DNA from: Chloroflexota bacterium
Lineage (GTDB): Bacteria; Chloroflexota; Anaerolineae; Promineifilales; Promineifilaceae
Length of the DNA stretch: 14,514 bases
NCBI GenBank assembly: GCA_024223125.1
Contig: JAAEOP010000559.1
Location: 1-14,514 of the forward strand
Reading direction: 5' to 3'
This document shows, one piece after another, positions 1-6,153 of the stretch (within the stretch, counting starts at the first letter, position 1; each line of letters begins with the position of its first letter). Both the position numbers and the translations under genes were made by a program. The notes beneath the pieces were generated by a model. That model was not told where the DNA came from. It did not search any database and saw only the letters and a list, made by a program, of their open reading frames with translations.

Positions 1-191
<191 letters not shown>

Positions 192-198
192 TTATGCT

Positions 199-837
199 TC
201 AATCAAAATCGGTGGGTAAGTGGGGGGAATGGTAATGGGCAAAGATGCGCTGTAATTGGGTCGCTGTGGTACGGCTGATGGATAGCTCCTCAGTAGACGG
301 CAGTTCAGCCTGACGAAAGAAGGCCACTTCCGCCGTTTCGTGCCCTGTTTGCGGACCGCCGCCAATGATCTGGCAGTGGAAGATGAGTTTGTACATATGG
401 TTAGGATGGGGCGGGTGGCCTTGTAAATTTCGATCATAGCAGGCCAATAGTTTGACGGCCGTCGTCTCAAATCCCGATTCTTCATACACTTCACGAGTGA
501 CGGCCGTGCTGGGGGGATCGCCCACATCAGCCCAACCGCCGGGCAGCGTCCAACGGCCGTTGTCGCTTCGTTCTCGCACCAGCAGCAAAGCATCCTCTCG
601 GAACACCGCTCCGCGCACGTCAATCTTGGGTGTGGCGTACCCATCCTGCGCCCGCGCAAACAAATCATGAATTGTGACAAAATCGTTGTGTGAATAGACG
701 GCCGCTATTTCGGCCGCTAACGTCCGCAGTTGTTCATACCGTTCAATGTCATACGGGTTTTCACAGTACGTCAGCCCGTTTTGGGCGATGGCTTGCAATT
801 GTTGTACCCAGTTTACCCATTCTGTTTGTGATCTCAT
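199..837 (-). CDS. Nudix hydrolase with N-terminal helical domain
   Basis: This 212-residue protein should hydrolyse a nucleoside diphosphate linked to another moiety (ADP-ribose, CDP-choline or similar), using Mg2+ in the cytoplasm. The Nudix box spans residues 101-123: G101, R115-E116 and E119-E120-x-G122, with LPGGW just before it. The first Nudix glutamate is aspartate (D107), which I recall as common in this subfamily. Residues 1-65 form a helical N-terminal region resembling the NUDIX_N domain that precedes the catalytic domain in ADP-ribose and CDP-choline pyrophosphatases. ATG at 837-835 lacks a clear Shine-Dalgarno; a promoter whose start point would fall on the A of the ATG suggests a leaderless mRNA. 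The substrate cannot be read from sequence. Its neighbour is a TIR (potential NADase) gene; a link through ADP-ribose is tempting but unsupported. Confidence 0.88.
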   Translation of the reverse strand: MRSQTEWVNWVQQLQAIAQNGLTYCENPYDIERYEQLRTLAAEIAAVYSHNDFVTIHDLFARAQDGYATPKIDVRGAVFREDALLLVRERSDNGRWTLPGGWADVGDPPSTAVTREVYEESGFETTAVKLLACYDRNLQGHPPHPNHMYKLIFHCQIIGGGPQTGHETAEVAFFRQAELPSTEELSISRTTATQLQRIFAHYHSPHLPTDFD

Positions 838-843
838 GCCCCG

Positions 844-872
844 ATTTTAGGTCAGCCAACTGGTAGCGGCAA
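844..872 (-). promoter_or_regulatory. Sigma-70-like promoter for the Nudix gene, probably leaderless
   Basis: On the minus strand TTGCCG (872-867) and TAAAAT (849-844) are separated by exactly 17 bp. The match is 4/6 at -35 and 5/6 at -10. The expected start point seven bases beyond the -10 is about position 837, the A of the Nudix ATG, which fits the lack of a ribosome binding site. Prediction only. Confidence 0.4.
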
Positions 873-955
873 TCTATGACTGCATTATGACTTGCCTATG
901 ACCATCGGCACATCATATCTGGTAGATGATTTGCTATGGTGTAGCTATCATTGTC

Positions 956-1044
956 GTTAACTTAAGACCTCGCAGGTTTCCAAAATGATCTACGCCCCTC
1001 TGAGGTTTTGCGTTAAAACCTGCGAGGTCTTCGCTTAAGTTAAC
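956..1044. repeat. Imperfect inverted repeat, about 90 bp, MITE- or terminator-like
   Basis: The left arm (956-979) reads GTTAACTTAAG then ACCTCGCAGGTTT. The right arm (1016-1044) reads AAACCTGCGAGGTC, a 5-base insertion, then TTAAGTTAAC. Apart from that bulge the arms are perfect complements over 24 bp. Each arm contains a smaller palindrome, ACCT-CGC-AGGT. The 36-bp centre includes AGGTTTT, which can pair with AAAACCT at 1015-1021 as a competing hairpin. It ends two bases before the stop of the small minus-strand ORF, so it could act as a 3' processing or termination structure there. There is no transposase or obvious target duplication. A non-autonomous mobile repeat is plausible but not shown. 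Confidence 0.7.
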
Positions 1045-1046
1045 AC

Positions 1047-1208
1047 TTATGATATGGGCACATTAGGATCGATATGATCTGTTTCATCTGACCATTCAGC
1101 AATCACAAATTTTCCACTTAATAACCAACCAATTATCATTAAAACACTTATGAATGTAGTAAGGAAAACGATAGGGAAGAGAATGGGTCGTGATGTTTTT
1201 GAGTTCAT
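1047..1208 (-). CDS. Small single-pass membrane protein, 53 residues
   Basis: This short minus-strand ORF runs from ATG 1208-1206 to TAA at 1049-1047. GGAG sits six bases upstream of the ATG, a good ribosome site. Residues 2-8 (NSKTSRP) form a small basic head. Residues about 9-30 are strongly hydrophobic (ILFPIVFLTTFISVLMIIGW), and the rest is polar and acidic (EWSDETDHIDPN). This fits a type II-like membrane miniprotein or an uncleaved signal anchor. I recognise no family. It lies 71 bases downstream of the VWA/FHA gene on the same strand, so it may be co-transcribed with it. Support is the ribosome site plus the amphipathic layout; a chance ORF cannot be excluded. Confidence 0.5.
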   Translation of the reverse strand: MNSKTSRPILFPIVFLTTFISVLMIIGWLLSGKFVIAEWSDETDHIDPNVPIS

Positions 1209-1279
1209 GTAATTCTCCATATTTTGACAAGCTTATACTGTACGACATTTTATCTGGTTTCTGTTGCCATAATATGGCC

Positions 1280-3196
1280 TTATGACCGACGGTAGCGTAG
1301 GTGGACGGCGCCCAGGTGGATTTCGTCGCCGTCTAGCAGTTGGATGCCGTATTCGGGAACCTGGCGTTCATTTACAAAGCTGCCACTGGTGCTGTTTTCG
1401 TCGAAGATGCGGTAATCGTTCCCTTCTAGCTGTAGGTTGGCATGGGCGCGGGAAACGGTGATGTCGTTTTCAAAGGCGATTTCACATTGGGTTGGCGAAC
1501 GGCCGATACGCACCAACGTCCCCTGCAACGGAATCGAGGACTCCATACGGGAGATGGAGGACAACACATCCAGATAGCCCATGACGACTGTCGTAGGGGA
1601 GGCAACCGGCGCATCGGCCTCTTCAATCGTTAGTCCCGGTTCTGCGCCCCGCCGCGGCCGCCGGCCGAAACCGCCAATGCGAATGTTCCCTAGCCGGGAC
1701 AGATGCCCTTTTTGCCATAAGAAAAACAAGAGTCCGGCCAACGCCGCGCCCACTGCCAGAATCAATAATAGGCGCAGTAACATTTGCCCAATGGCGCTGC
1801 TGCCGCGCAGTTCGGCTGGTATATCGGTGCGGCCTTCGTTGACGGTCAGGATGATGGTGGGGCTGGTGGCTCGCATCCCCTGGCTGTCTAGTACAACCAC
1901 TTCAACGGTGTTGTTGCCATAGGTGAGATTGGAAACTTCGGCCACAAAGTTATCCAGACTGCTGACGGGGATTTCATAGGGCACGGCCGTGTCCCCATTC
2001 ACTACCAACTGCGCCGCCTCAATCTCCCGTTTTTCCTCGTCCAGCCAGGAAACTTGTGTCTTAAAGCGTAACCGTGTCCCATCTTCCAAATTAGAGAGGG
2101 ACAGGGTGCGGCTTTCCGGCGGCAAATCAATTTGGACGCTGGGGATATTGAAAGGAATATTGACCTCAGTTTCATCTTTGATGGCTGCATTGTCGGCCAT
2201 GCTGACTTCAACCGGGAAGGCGCCGCCGGTTAGCCCATTGACCTGGTAACGAATGCGGGCCTGGTCCCGAAAACCGGCAATGCGATTCCAGACCAGGGGC
2301 ATATCGGCCGCGCTGTCCAATTGCACAGCTACACCGCCGGTTTGGGCGGCCAACTCTGTTAAATAAGGCTGCCCCACAGGCGATCCCAAATCGGTATTAT
2401 CTAACCAGACGGTGTGAATGGGGATGCCTAATTCGGCCGCTCGTTGGCTAACGCCAGCGGCCGTGTGGCGGGTACTGACAGAATCGGTGCCATCTGTCAT
2501 CAGGACAATGGAGACAGGCATTTCGGCGTTGGGCGTCAGCGAATTAACCCGATCCAGCAGGTCTACGGTACTGTCATAGAGAGCTGTGGCGCCCGTTTCC
2601 GGTGACAATGGGTCAGCAAAGAGGTTGCGGACGGCATTATGAAAATTGGTGGGGGTCAGTAGTTCCTGAGCTTCGGATAGACCAACCTGGTAGATGGCGA
2701 CGTAATCTACCTGTTCCATCATGTTGCCGGGGCTGGCGTATTGGTTGACAGCCTCTTGCAAGGCCGGAAGCTGTCCCTGGACACCGGTAGGAATATCAAT
2801 CAGGAAAATGGTGAGAGCGCCGGTGCGGTGTGCCCCCTGGTAGGTGATGGGGCCGACGGGATTGCCACCGTGCAAAATATCTAAGGATTGGCGAGAGAGA
2901 TCAAGGGGATTGCCCTGGGCATCACGGCCGTAAATACGCAGCTCAATCGTAGGCAAACTCTCCACACTCGTGCCGGTAATAATTAGCCGTTCGACAGAGG
3001 GCGGGGGGTCATCTTGGGCGTGTAGGGGGACGGCCGTGAATAACAAGATGAACAAAATCAGAACTTTTAGAGATTGAGAGATTGGAGATTGGAGATTAGA
3101 GATTTTCCAGTCTCCAATCGCTAATCTCCAATCTCCTACAGGGAAAAGTTGATTTAGAAAAGACGCTAGTTGGTTACTTTTTTCTCGTTTTTGCAT
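1280..3196 (-). CDS. Exported VWA-like / FHA-domain membrane protein
   Basis: This 638-residue protein is predicted to span the membrane once. A long signal peptide has its hydrophobic core at 43-57 and a likely cut after LHA (60). A VWA-like domain (about 127-310) has an altered metal site: D134-I-P-T instead of DxSxS, while T234-D235-G236 is kept. Beta-rich Ig-like segments cover about 350-453, and a transmembrane helix 470-493 is followed by a basic stretch. A C-terminal FHA domain (about 555-635) shows G565-R566, S582-R-A-H585 and GSFVN (605-609). FHA domains bind phosphothreonine, so the inside end probably reads out a Ser/Thr kinase. The outside VWA domain may bind protein or metal. Residues 21-42 are encoded by a repeat inserted in the signal-peptide n-region. 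GGAG lies 10 bases before the ATG. The specific partner is unknown. Confidence 0.88.
   Translation of the reverse strand: MQKREKSNQLASFLNQLFPVGDWRLAIGDWKISNLQSPISQSLKVLILFILLFTAVPLHAQDDPPPSVERLIITGTSVESLPTIELRIYGRDAQGNPLDLSRQSLDILHGGNPVGPITYQGAHRTGALTIFLIDIPTGVQGQLPALQEAVNQYASPGNMMEQVDYVAIYQVGLSEAQELLTPTNFHNAVRNLFADPLSPETGATALYDSTVDLLDRVNSLTPNAEMPVSIVLMTDGTDSVSTRHTAAGVSQRAAELGIPIHTVWLDNTDLGSPVGQPYLTELAAQTGGVAVQLDSAADMPLVWNRIAGFRDQARIRYQVNGLTGGAFPVEVSMADNAAIKDETEVNIPFNIPSVQIDLPPESRTLSLSNLEDGTRLRFKTQVSWLDEEKREIEAAQLVVNGDTAVPYEIPVSSLDNFVAEVSNLTYGNNTVEVVVLDSQGMRATSPTIILTVNEGRTDIPAELRGSSAIGQMLLRLLLILAVGAALAGLLFFLWQKGHLSRLGNIRIGGFGRRPRRGAEPGLTIEEADAPVASPTTVVMGYLDVLSSISRMESSIPLQGTLVRIGRSPTQCEIAFENDITVSRAHANLQLEGNDYRIFDENSTSGSFVNERQVPEYGIQLLDGDEIHLGAVHLRYRRS
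3069..3136. repeat. Inverted low-complexity repeat inside the signal-peptide coding region
   Basis: GGAGATTGGAGATTAG (3084-3099) and its exact complement CTAATCTCCAATCTCC (3121-3136) are 16-bp perfect arms around a 21-bp centre, within a wider run of GAGATT/AATCTC units. The block is translated on the minus strand as residues 21-42 of the VWA/FHA protein (GDWRLAIGDW..). It is in frame and contains no stop. The same word recurs at 10751-10782, where it forms the end of rbfA. Confidence 0.85.
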
Positions 3197-3221
3197 GTCA
3201 CTCTCTCTCCTGATGTGTCCG

Positions 3222-3230
3222 TGCTATAAT
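3222..3230 (+). promoter_or_regulatory. Extended -10 promoter for the plus-strand FHA gene
   Basis: TGCTATAAT (3222-3230) is a perfect -10 with the TGn extension. No -35 is evident at the right distance. The start point is expected near 3237, with a leader of about 43 nt to the GTG at 3280. It shares five base pairs with the minus-strand -10, because TATAATA reads TATTATA on the other strand. Confidence 0.5.
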
Positions 3231-3254
3231 ATCAAACCGTGTGAATAAAGTAAA
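3222..3254 (-). promoter_or_regulatory. Promoter for the minus-strand FHA gene, -10 shared with the divergent promoter
   Basis: On the minus strand TTTACT (3254-3249, 4/6) and TATTAT (3231-3226, 5/6) are 17 bp apart. TGA precedes the -10, giving an extended form, TGATATTAT. The start point is expected near 3219, with a leader of about 23 nt carrying AGGAG. The -10 overlaps, on the opposite strand, the plus-strand -10 at 3225-3230. Prediction only. Confidence 0.55.
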
Positions 3255-3268
3255 CATAAAATGAATTT

Positions 3269-3336
3269 GCAAGTGGCAAGTGTGTAAGTATGCAAGTGGC
3301 AAGTATGTAAGTGGTGAATTTGTGAGTGGCAAGTTT
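3269..3336. repeat. 23-bp tandem repeat at the start of the plus-strand FHA gene
   Basis: GCAAGTGGCAAGTGTGTAAG.. (3269-3291) and GCAAGTGGCAAGTATGTAAG.. (3292-3314) match at 20 of 23 positions. They are followed by a decayed third copy (TGAATTTGTGAGTGGCAAG.., to 3336). The period is not a multiple of three, so each copy is read in a different frame. The called GTG start (3280) lies inside the first copy. Confidence 0.75.
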
Positions 3337-5349
3337 CATTCCCCAATCCCCAATCTGCAATCCGCAATCCCCAGAGGATGCGTTGCCGTTTTTTTGTTCA
3401 TATTATTGTGGGGCGCGGCCGTCTCTGTTATGGCTCAGGAGACAAGTCTGGACTTAAGTACGCCAGACACGTCTGAATTTCCGGTGGTGCGGGTGAAGGT
3501 GCGGGCGTTGGGGGCTGATAATCGGCCGTTGACTGATGCAGAACTGGAAACGTTGCGTCTGCGGGAAAATGGCGTACCTATTAGCGACTTTGAATTGCGT
3601 TACGTACCGGTAGGCTCCGATCTCATTTTTGTGATTGATGCCGATGAGACACTGCTGCTGGCCGATGTAGATGAAACCACCCGGCTGCAAATGGTACGGG
3701 AGATGATCGGCCGTTATACAAGCCGTTTTATGAGTCCGGCCGGGTTGGATCGGGTATCGGTGATTGTACCTAGCCGGGGCAATACGCGAGGCGAATTTTT
3801 GGTAGAAGATGCAGCCACACCGGAGGAGATTGTCAATGCCCTGGCAGATTATGATCCCCAAAATCTGGCCGAGACGGGACCAGTACACCAACAGATTTTG
3901 CAGGCCATTGATCATGCGGCCGATATTCAGCAAGACGGCCGTTACCAGGCCATCTTTTTGCTGAGTGAAGCCCGCCGTTTGAGCGAGTTTTTGGAATATG
4001 AGGAACTGACAACGGCCGCGCAGTCGGCCGATGTCCCTATCTTTGTTGGCATTTTGGGGCCGGAAGCGAGTCTGGAAGATATTGGCAATTCGGCCGCCTT
4101 AGCTGACCCTAGTGGCGGCTTTCATGTGCATATGCCGCGGGCAGAGCGGGCTGATCCTGTCTTTCTGCGCTGGCAGCAGGAAAGCAACCAGCCTCAAATA
4201 ACGTATCGCTCTTTATTACAGGAGAGCGGTACATATCCCATTGCAGTCAATTTGGGGCCGATCACGGCTGCGGTTGAATTAGCATTAATCATTACCCCGC
4301 CGGATGTAGTGATTGTGTTGGATCGTTCTGTGGTGCGGCGGGCGGGCACGGCCGTAGATACTCCCCTCAACGAATTACAACCAACAATGCAGCCAATTCC
4401 GGTACAAATTCGTTGGGCAGATGGTTTGCCCCGCCGTCTGACAGATGTGCTTTTTACGGTGAATAATGTCCGCCAACCGTTGCTAGATGTGCCCCAACCG
4501 GATGAGAAGGGACAGTTTCAATTGGAATGGTTGGTGCAAAATGAAGATGTGGGTATTTATGAGCTGGTGGTGGAAGTGGCAGATGAATTGGGATTTACGG
4601 CCATGTCTGAACCACTCATTGTAACCATTGCGGTGGATCGGCCAGACCCACCCACGCCGACACCCATACCCACGCCAACCCCTGGCCCAGTAGAGCAGGT
4701 GGCTGTGATAACGGCCGTCCCCCGCAATGATTTGTTGCTGGTATTGGCCGGATTGGGCCTGCTGGGATTATTGTTAGTCATGCTGCGTGGCTACAAACGA
4801 TACCGGCAGCGGGTTGTGTTAGATGAAGCCCGTAGTTCTCGTCGGGCTGCTTTGCAACGCATCCAGCAAATTCCAGAATTAGAGCCGGGAAATACAACCG
4901 AACCACTGTATTTAGCCTTATTACTGTTGGCGGAAGATGGCGAAGTGGGGCAGCATTTTCCTATTAATGGGGATAATGTGACGATGGGGCGAGAGGCGAC
5001 GGCCGTAGATTTACCTTTAGATGATCGCAGCGTCTCACCACTTCATGGGCGGATTCGGCAGCGTAACGGCCGTTACTGGCTGTATGACGAAGGCAGCGAA
5101 TCGGGTACCTTTTTGAATCATGAACGGCTGGGGCTTGCCCCCTGCGAATTAACTGATGGGGATTTACTACAAATAGGACGCTTTCGTTGGCGGGTACAGT
5201 TGTCAACTGAGGTAGATGAGGTGACTGAAGATGAAGCATTTGAGAATGAAGAAGCGTTGGATGGCGAGGAAGTAGAGACGACGGCAGTTACCCCTGAAGA
5301 TTCTGATTCAACCCCAGAAAAAGAAGATGATCAAGAGGATGAACATTGA
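3280..5349 (+). CDS. Exported VWA-like / FHA-domain membrane protein, divergent partner
   Basis: This 689-residue protein has the same plan as the minus-strand gene at 1280-3196. A signal peptide has its core at 34-50 and a likely cut after VMA (52). A VWA-like domain (about 113-300) has its metal site reduced to D120-A-D122-E-T. A beta-rich region reaches about 453, followed by a Pro/Thr linker (PPTPTPIPTPTPGP, 457-470) and a transmembrane helix 484-502. A cytoplasmic FHA domain (about 565-637) shows G570-R571, S586-P-L-H589 and SGTFLN (608-613). The last 45 residues are very acidic. FHA implies phosphothreonine recognition; the external ligand is unknown. The start is uncertain. GTG 3280 has no Shine-Dalgarno and lies within a tandem repeat. 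ATG 3261 is out of frame and stops after eight codons. GTG 3322 is an alternative. The first 30 residues are repeat-derived. Confidence 0.87.
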   Translation: MCKYASGKYVSGEFVSGKFHSPIPNLQSAIPRGCVAVFLFILLWGAAVSVMAQETSLDLSTPDTSEFPVVRVKVRALGADNRPLTDAELETLRLRENGVPISDFELRYVPVGSDLIFVIDADETLLLADVDETTRLQMVREMIGRYTSRFMSPAGLDRVSVIVPSRGNTRGEFLVEDAATPEEIVNALADYDPQNLAETGPVHQQILQAIDHAADIQQDGRYQAIFLLSEARRLSEFLEYEELTTAAQSADVPIFVGILGPEASLEDIGNSAALADPSGGFHVHMPRAERADPVFLRWQQESNQPQITYRSLLQESGTYPIAVNLGPITAAVELALIITPPDVVIVLDRSVVRRAGTAVDTPLNELQPTMQPIPVQIRWADGLPRRLTDVLFTVNNVRQPLLDVPQPDEKGQFQLEWLVQNEDVGIYELVVEVADELGFTAMSEPLIVTIAVDRPDPPTPTPIPTPTPGPVEQVAVITAVPRNDLLLVLAGLGLLGLLLVMLRGYKRYRQRVVLDEARSSRRAALQRIQQIPELEPGNTTEPLYLALLLLAEDGEVGQHFPINGDNVTMGREATAVDLPLDDRSVSPLHGRIRQRNGRYWLYDEGSESGTFLNHERLGLAPCELTDGDLLQIGRFRWRVQLSTEVDEVTEDEAFENEEALDGEEVETTAVTPEDSDSTPEKEDDQEDEH
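3341..3372. repeat. 7-bp tandem repeat (CNCAATC) in the signal-peptide coding region
   Basis: CCCAATC, CCCAATC, TGCAATC and CGCAATC follow one another with a 7-bp period, flanked by C runs. It is translated as SPIPNLQSAIP (residues 21-31) just before the hydrophobic core of the plus-strand FHA protein. The words resemble the AATCTCC/AATCCCC units at 3107-3136 and 10767-10796, which suggests one repeat family. Confidence 0.65.
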
Positions 5350-6017
5350 GTAAGCTGACAGCAATAATATTTGATATGGATGGCCTGATGGTAGACAGTG
5401 AACCATTGTCTCGACAGGCGTGGGATGAATTTTTACGGCCGTATGGCGGCCGTATCAGTGATGAAATGCAAAGCCAGATTATCGGGCTACGAGCCGATAT
5501 GAGTACCCCTCTTATCATCGCCGCTTATGATATTCCCTTGACTGTGGCTGAAATCATTGAGCAGCGCAAACAGATTTATACGCACATTCGCGCTCAGGGT
5601 GTGCCCGTGATGCCCGGCTTGTGGGAACTGCAAGCCTATATAGCTGAACGAGATATTCCCTGGGCTGTGGCTTCTTCCAGCGGCCGTGTCCACGTCAATG
5701 AAATGTTAGCCCAATTACAACTGGCGGATAAAGTCTACGCCACTGCTTGCGGCGACGAAGTAGCTCACGGCAAACCGGCCCCTGATATTTACCTGTTAGC
5801 GGCCGAGCGATTGGACATTCCCCCAGAAAAATGTTTGGCCTTAGAAGATTCAGGGCCGGGTAGTATGGCCGCGGTGGCGGCCGGCATGACTGTCATTGCC
5901 ATCCCCAATGGCGAAACCAAAAACAGTGATTTTAGCCACGTCCATTACAGTTACAACTCTTTGCATGATGTGGCTACTAATCTGGATATGCTGGTAGATA
6001 AACTCCCTATTTTCTAA
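5346..6017 (+). CDS. HAD-superfamily phosphatase, beta-phosphoglucomutase-like
   Basis: This 223-residue HAD hydrolase has a C1-type helical cap and should act on a phosphorylated small molecule such as a sugar phosphate, in the cytoplasm. Motif I is D10-M-D12-G-L-M-V-D-S-E, with nucleophile D10 and acid/base D12. Motif II is the Ser in ASSSGR (109-114), motif III K143 in GKPAPDIY, and motif IV E167-D168 in LEDSGPG. Length and motifs match the phosphatase/phosphomutase group (PGMB/GPH/YniC type), but substrate specificity cannot be told from sequence. The start is TTG at 5346, which overlaps the TGA of the upstream FHA gene by 4 bp. AAGAGG lies about nine bases ahead, so translational coupling to the FHA gene is likely. 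A functional link between the two is not implied. Confidence 0.9.
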   Translation: MSKLTAIIFDMDGLMVDSEPLSRQAWDEFLRPYGGRISDEMQSQIIGLRADMSTPLIIAAYDIPLTVAEIIEQRKQIYTHIRAQGVPVMPGLWELQAYIAERDIPWAVASSSGRVHVNEMLAQLQLADKVYATACGDEVAHGKPAPDIYLLAAERLDIPPEKCLALEDSGPGSMAAVAAGMTVIAIPNGETKNSDFSHVHYSYNSLHDVATNLDMLVDKLPIF

Positions 6018-6036
6018 CAAATATAGGGATGCTTTT

Positions 6037-6065
6037 TTGCTCATACGGCCGTGACCTGATATAAT
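6037..6065 (+). promoter_or_regulatory. Promoter for the nusA cluster
   Basis: TGATATAAT (6057-6065) is a perfect extended -10. TTGCTC (6037-6042) is 17 bp upstream and matches the -35 in its first three bases. One ACGGCCGT octamer (6045-6052) fills the spacer and is the only intergenic copy in the window. The expected start is near 6072, leaving a leader of about 80 nt before nusA. Confidence 0.6.
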
Positions 6066-6090
6066 GCGGGCAGTTGAGCAGTGGTTGAGG

Positions 6091-6117
6091 AAAGTGGGCG
6101 AACCCCCACTTTTTTTG
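6091..6117 (+). terminator. Attenuator-like intrinsic terminator in the nusA leader
   Basis: AAAGTGGG (6091-6098) pairs with CCCACTTT (6105-6112) around a six-base loop. A run of T follows to 6116, giving the classic stem plus U-tract. It lies after the promoter at 6060-6065 and before nusA, so it would end transcripts inside the leader rather than only those from the HAD gene. NusA promotes hairpin-dependent pausing and termination, so autoregulation is a natural reading but is inferred. A simple terminator for readthrough from upstream is the alternative. Confidence 0.65.
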
Positions 6118-6153
6118 TTTTAATAATCCAACATATGGACAAGGTTTAACTTG

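Noticed and set aside
192..680. Second minus-strand frame overlapping the Nudix gene
   Set aside because: Cys/Arg-rich shadow translation of the well-supported Nudix gene in another frame.
1266..1278. GCCATA-A-TATGGC palindrome after the FHA gene stop as an operator or terminator
   Set aside because: Six-bp arms with a one-base centre and no T-tract; no basis to assign a regulator.
3261..3287. Phase-variable start for the FHA gene by gain or loss of a 23-bp copy
   Set aside because: One extra copy would align ATG 3261 with the gene frame, but the first copy still gives a TAA after eight codons, so simple switching does not work.
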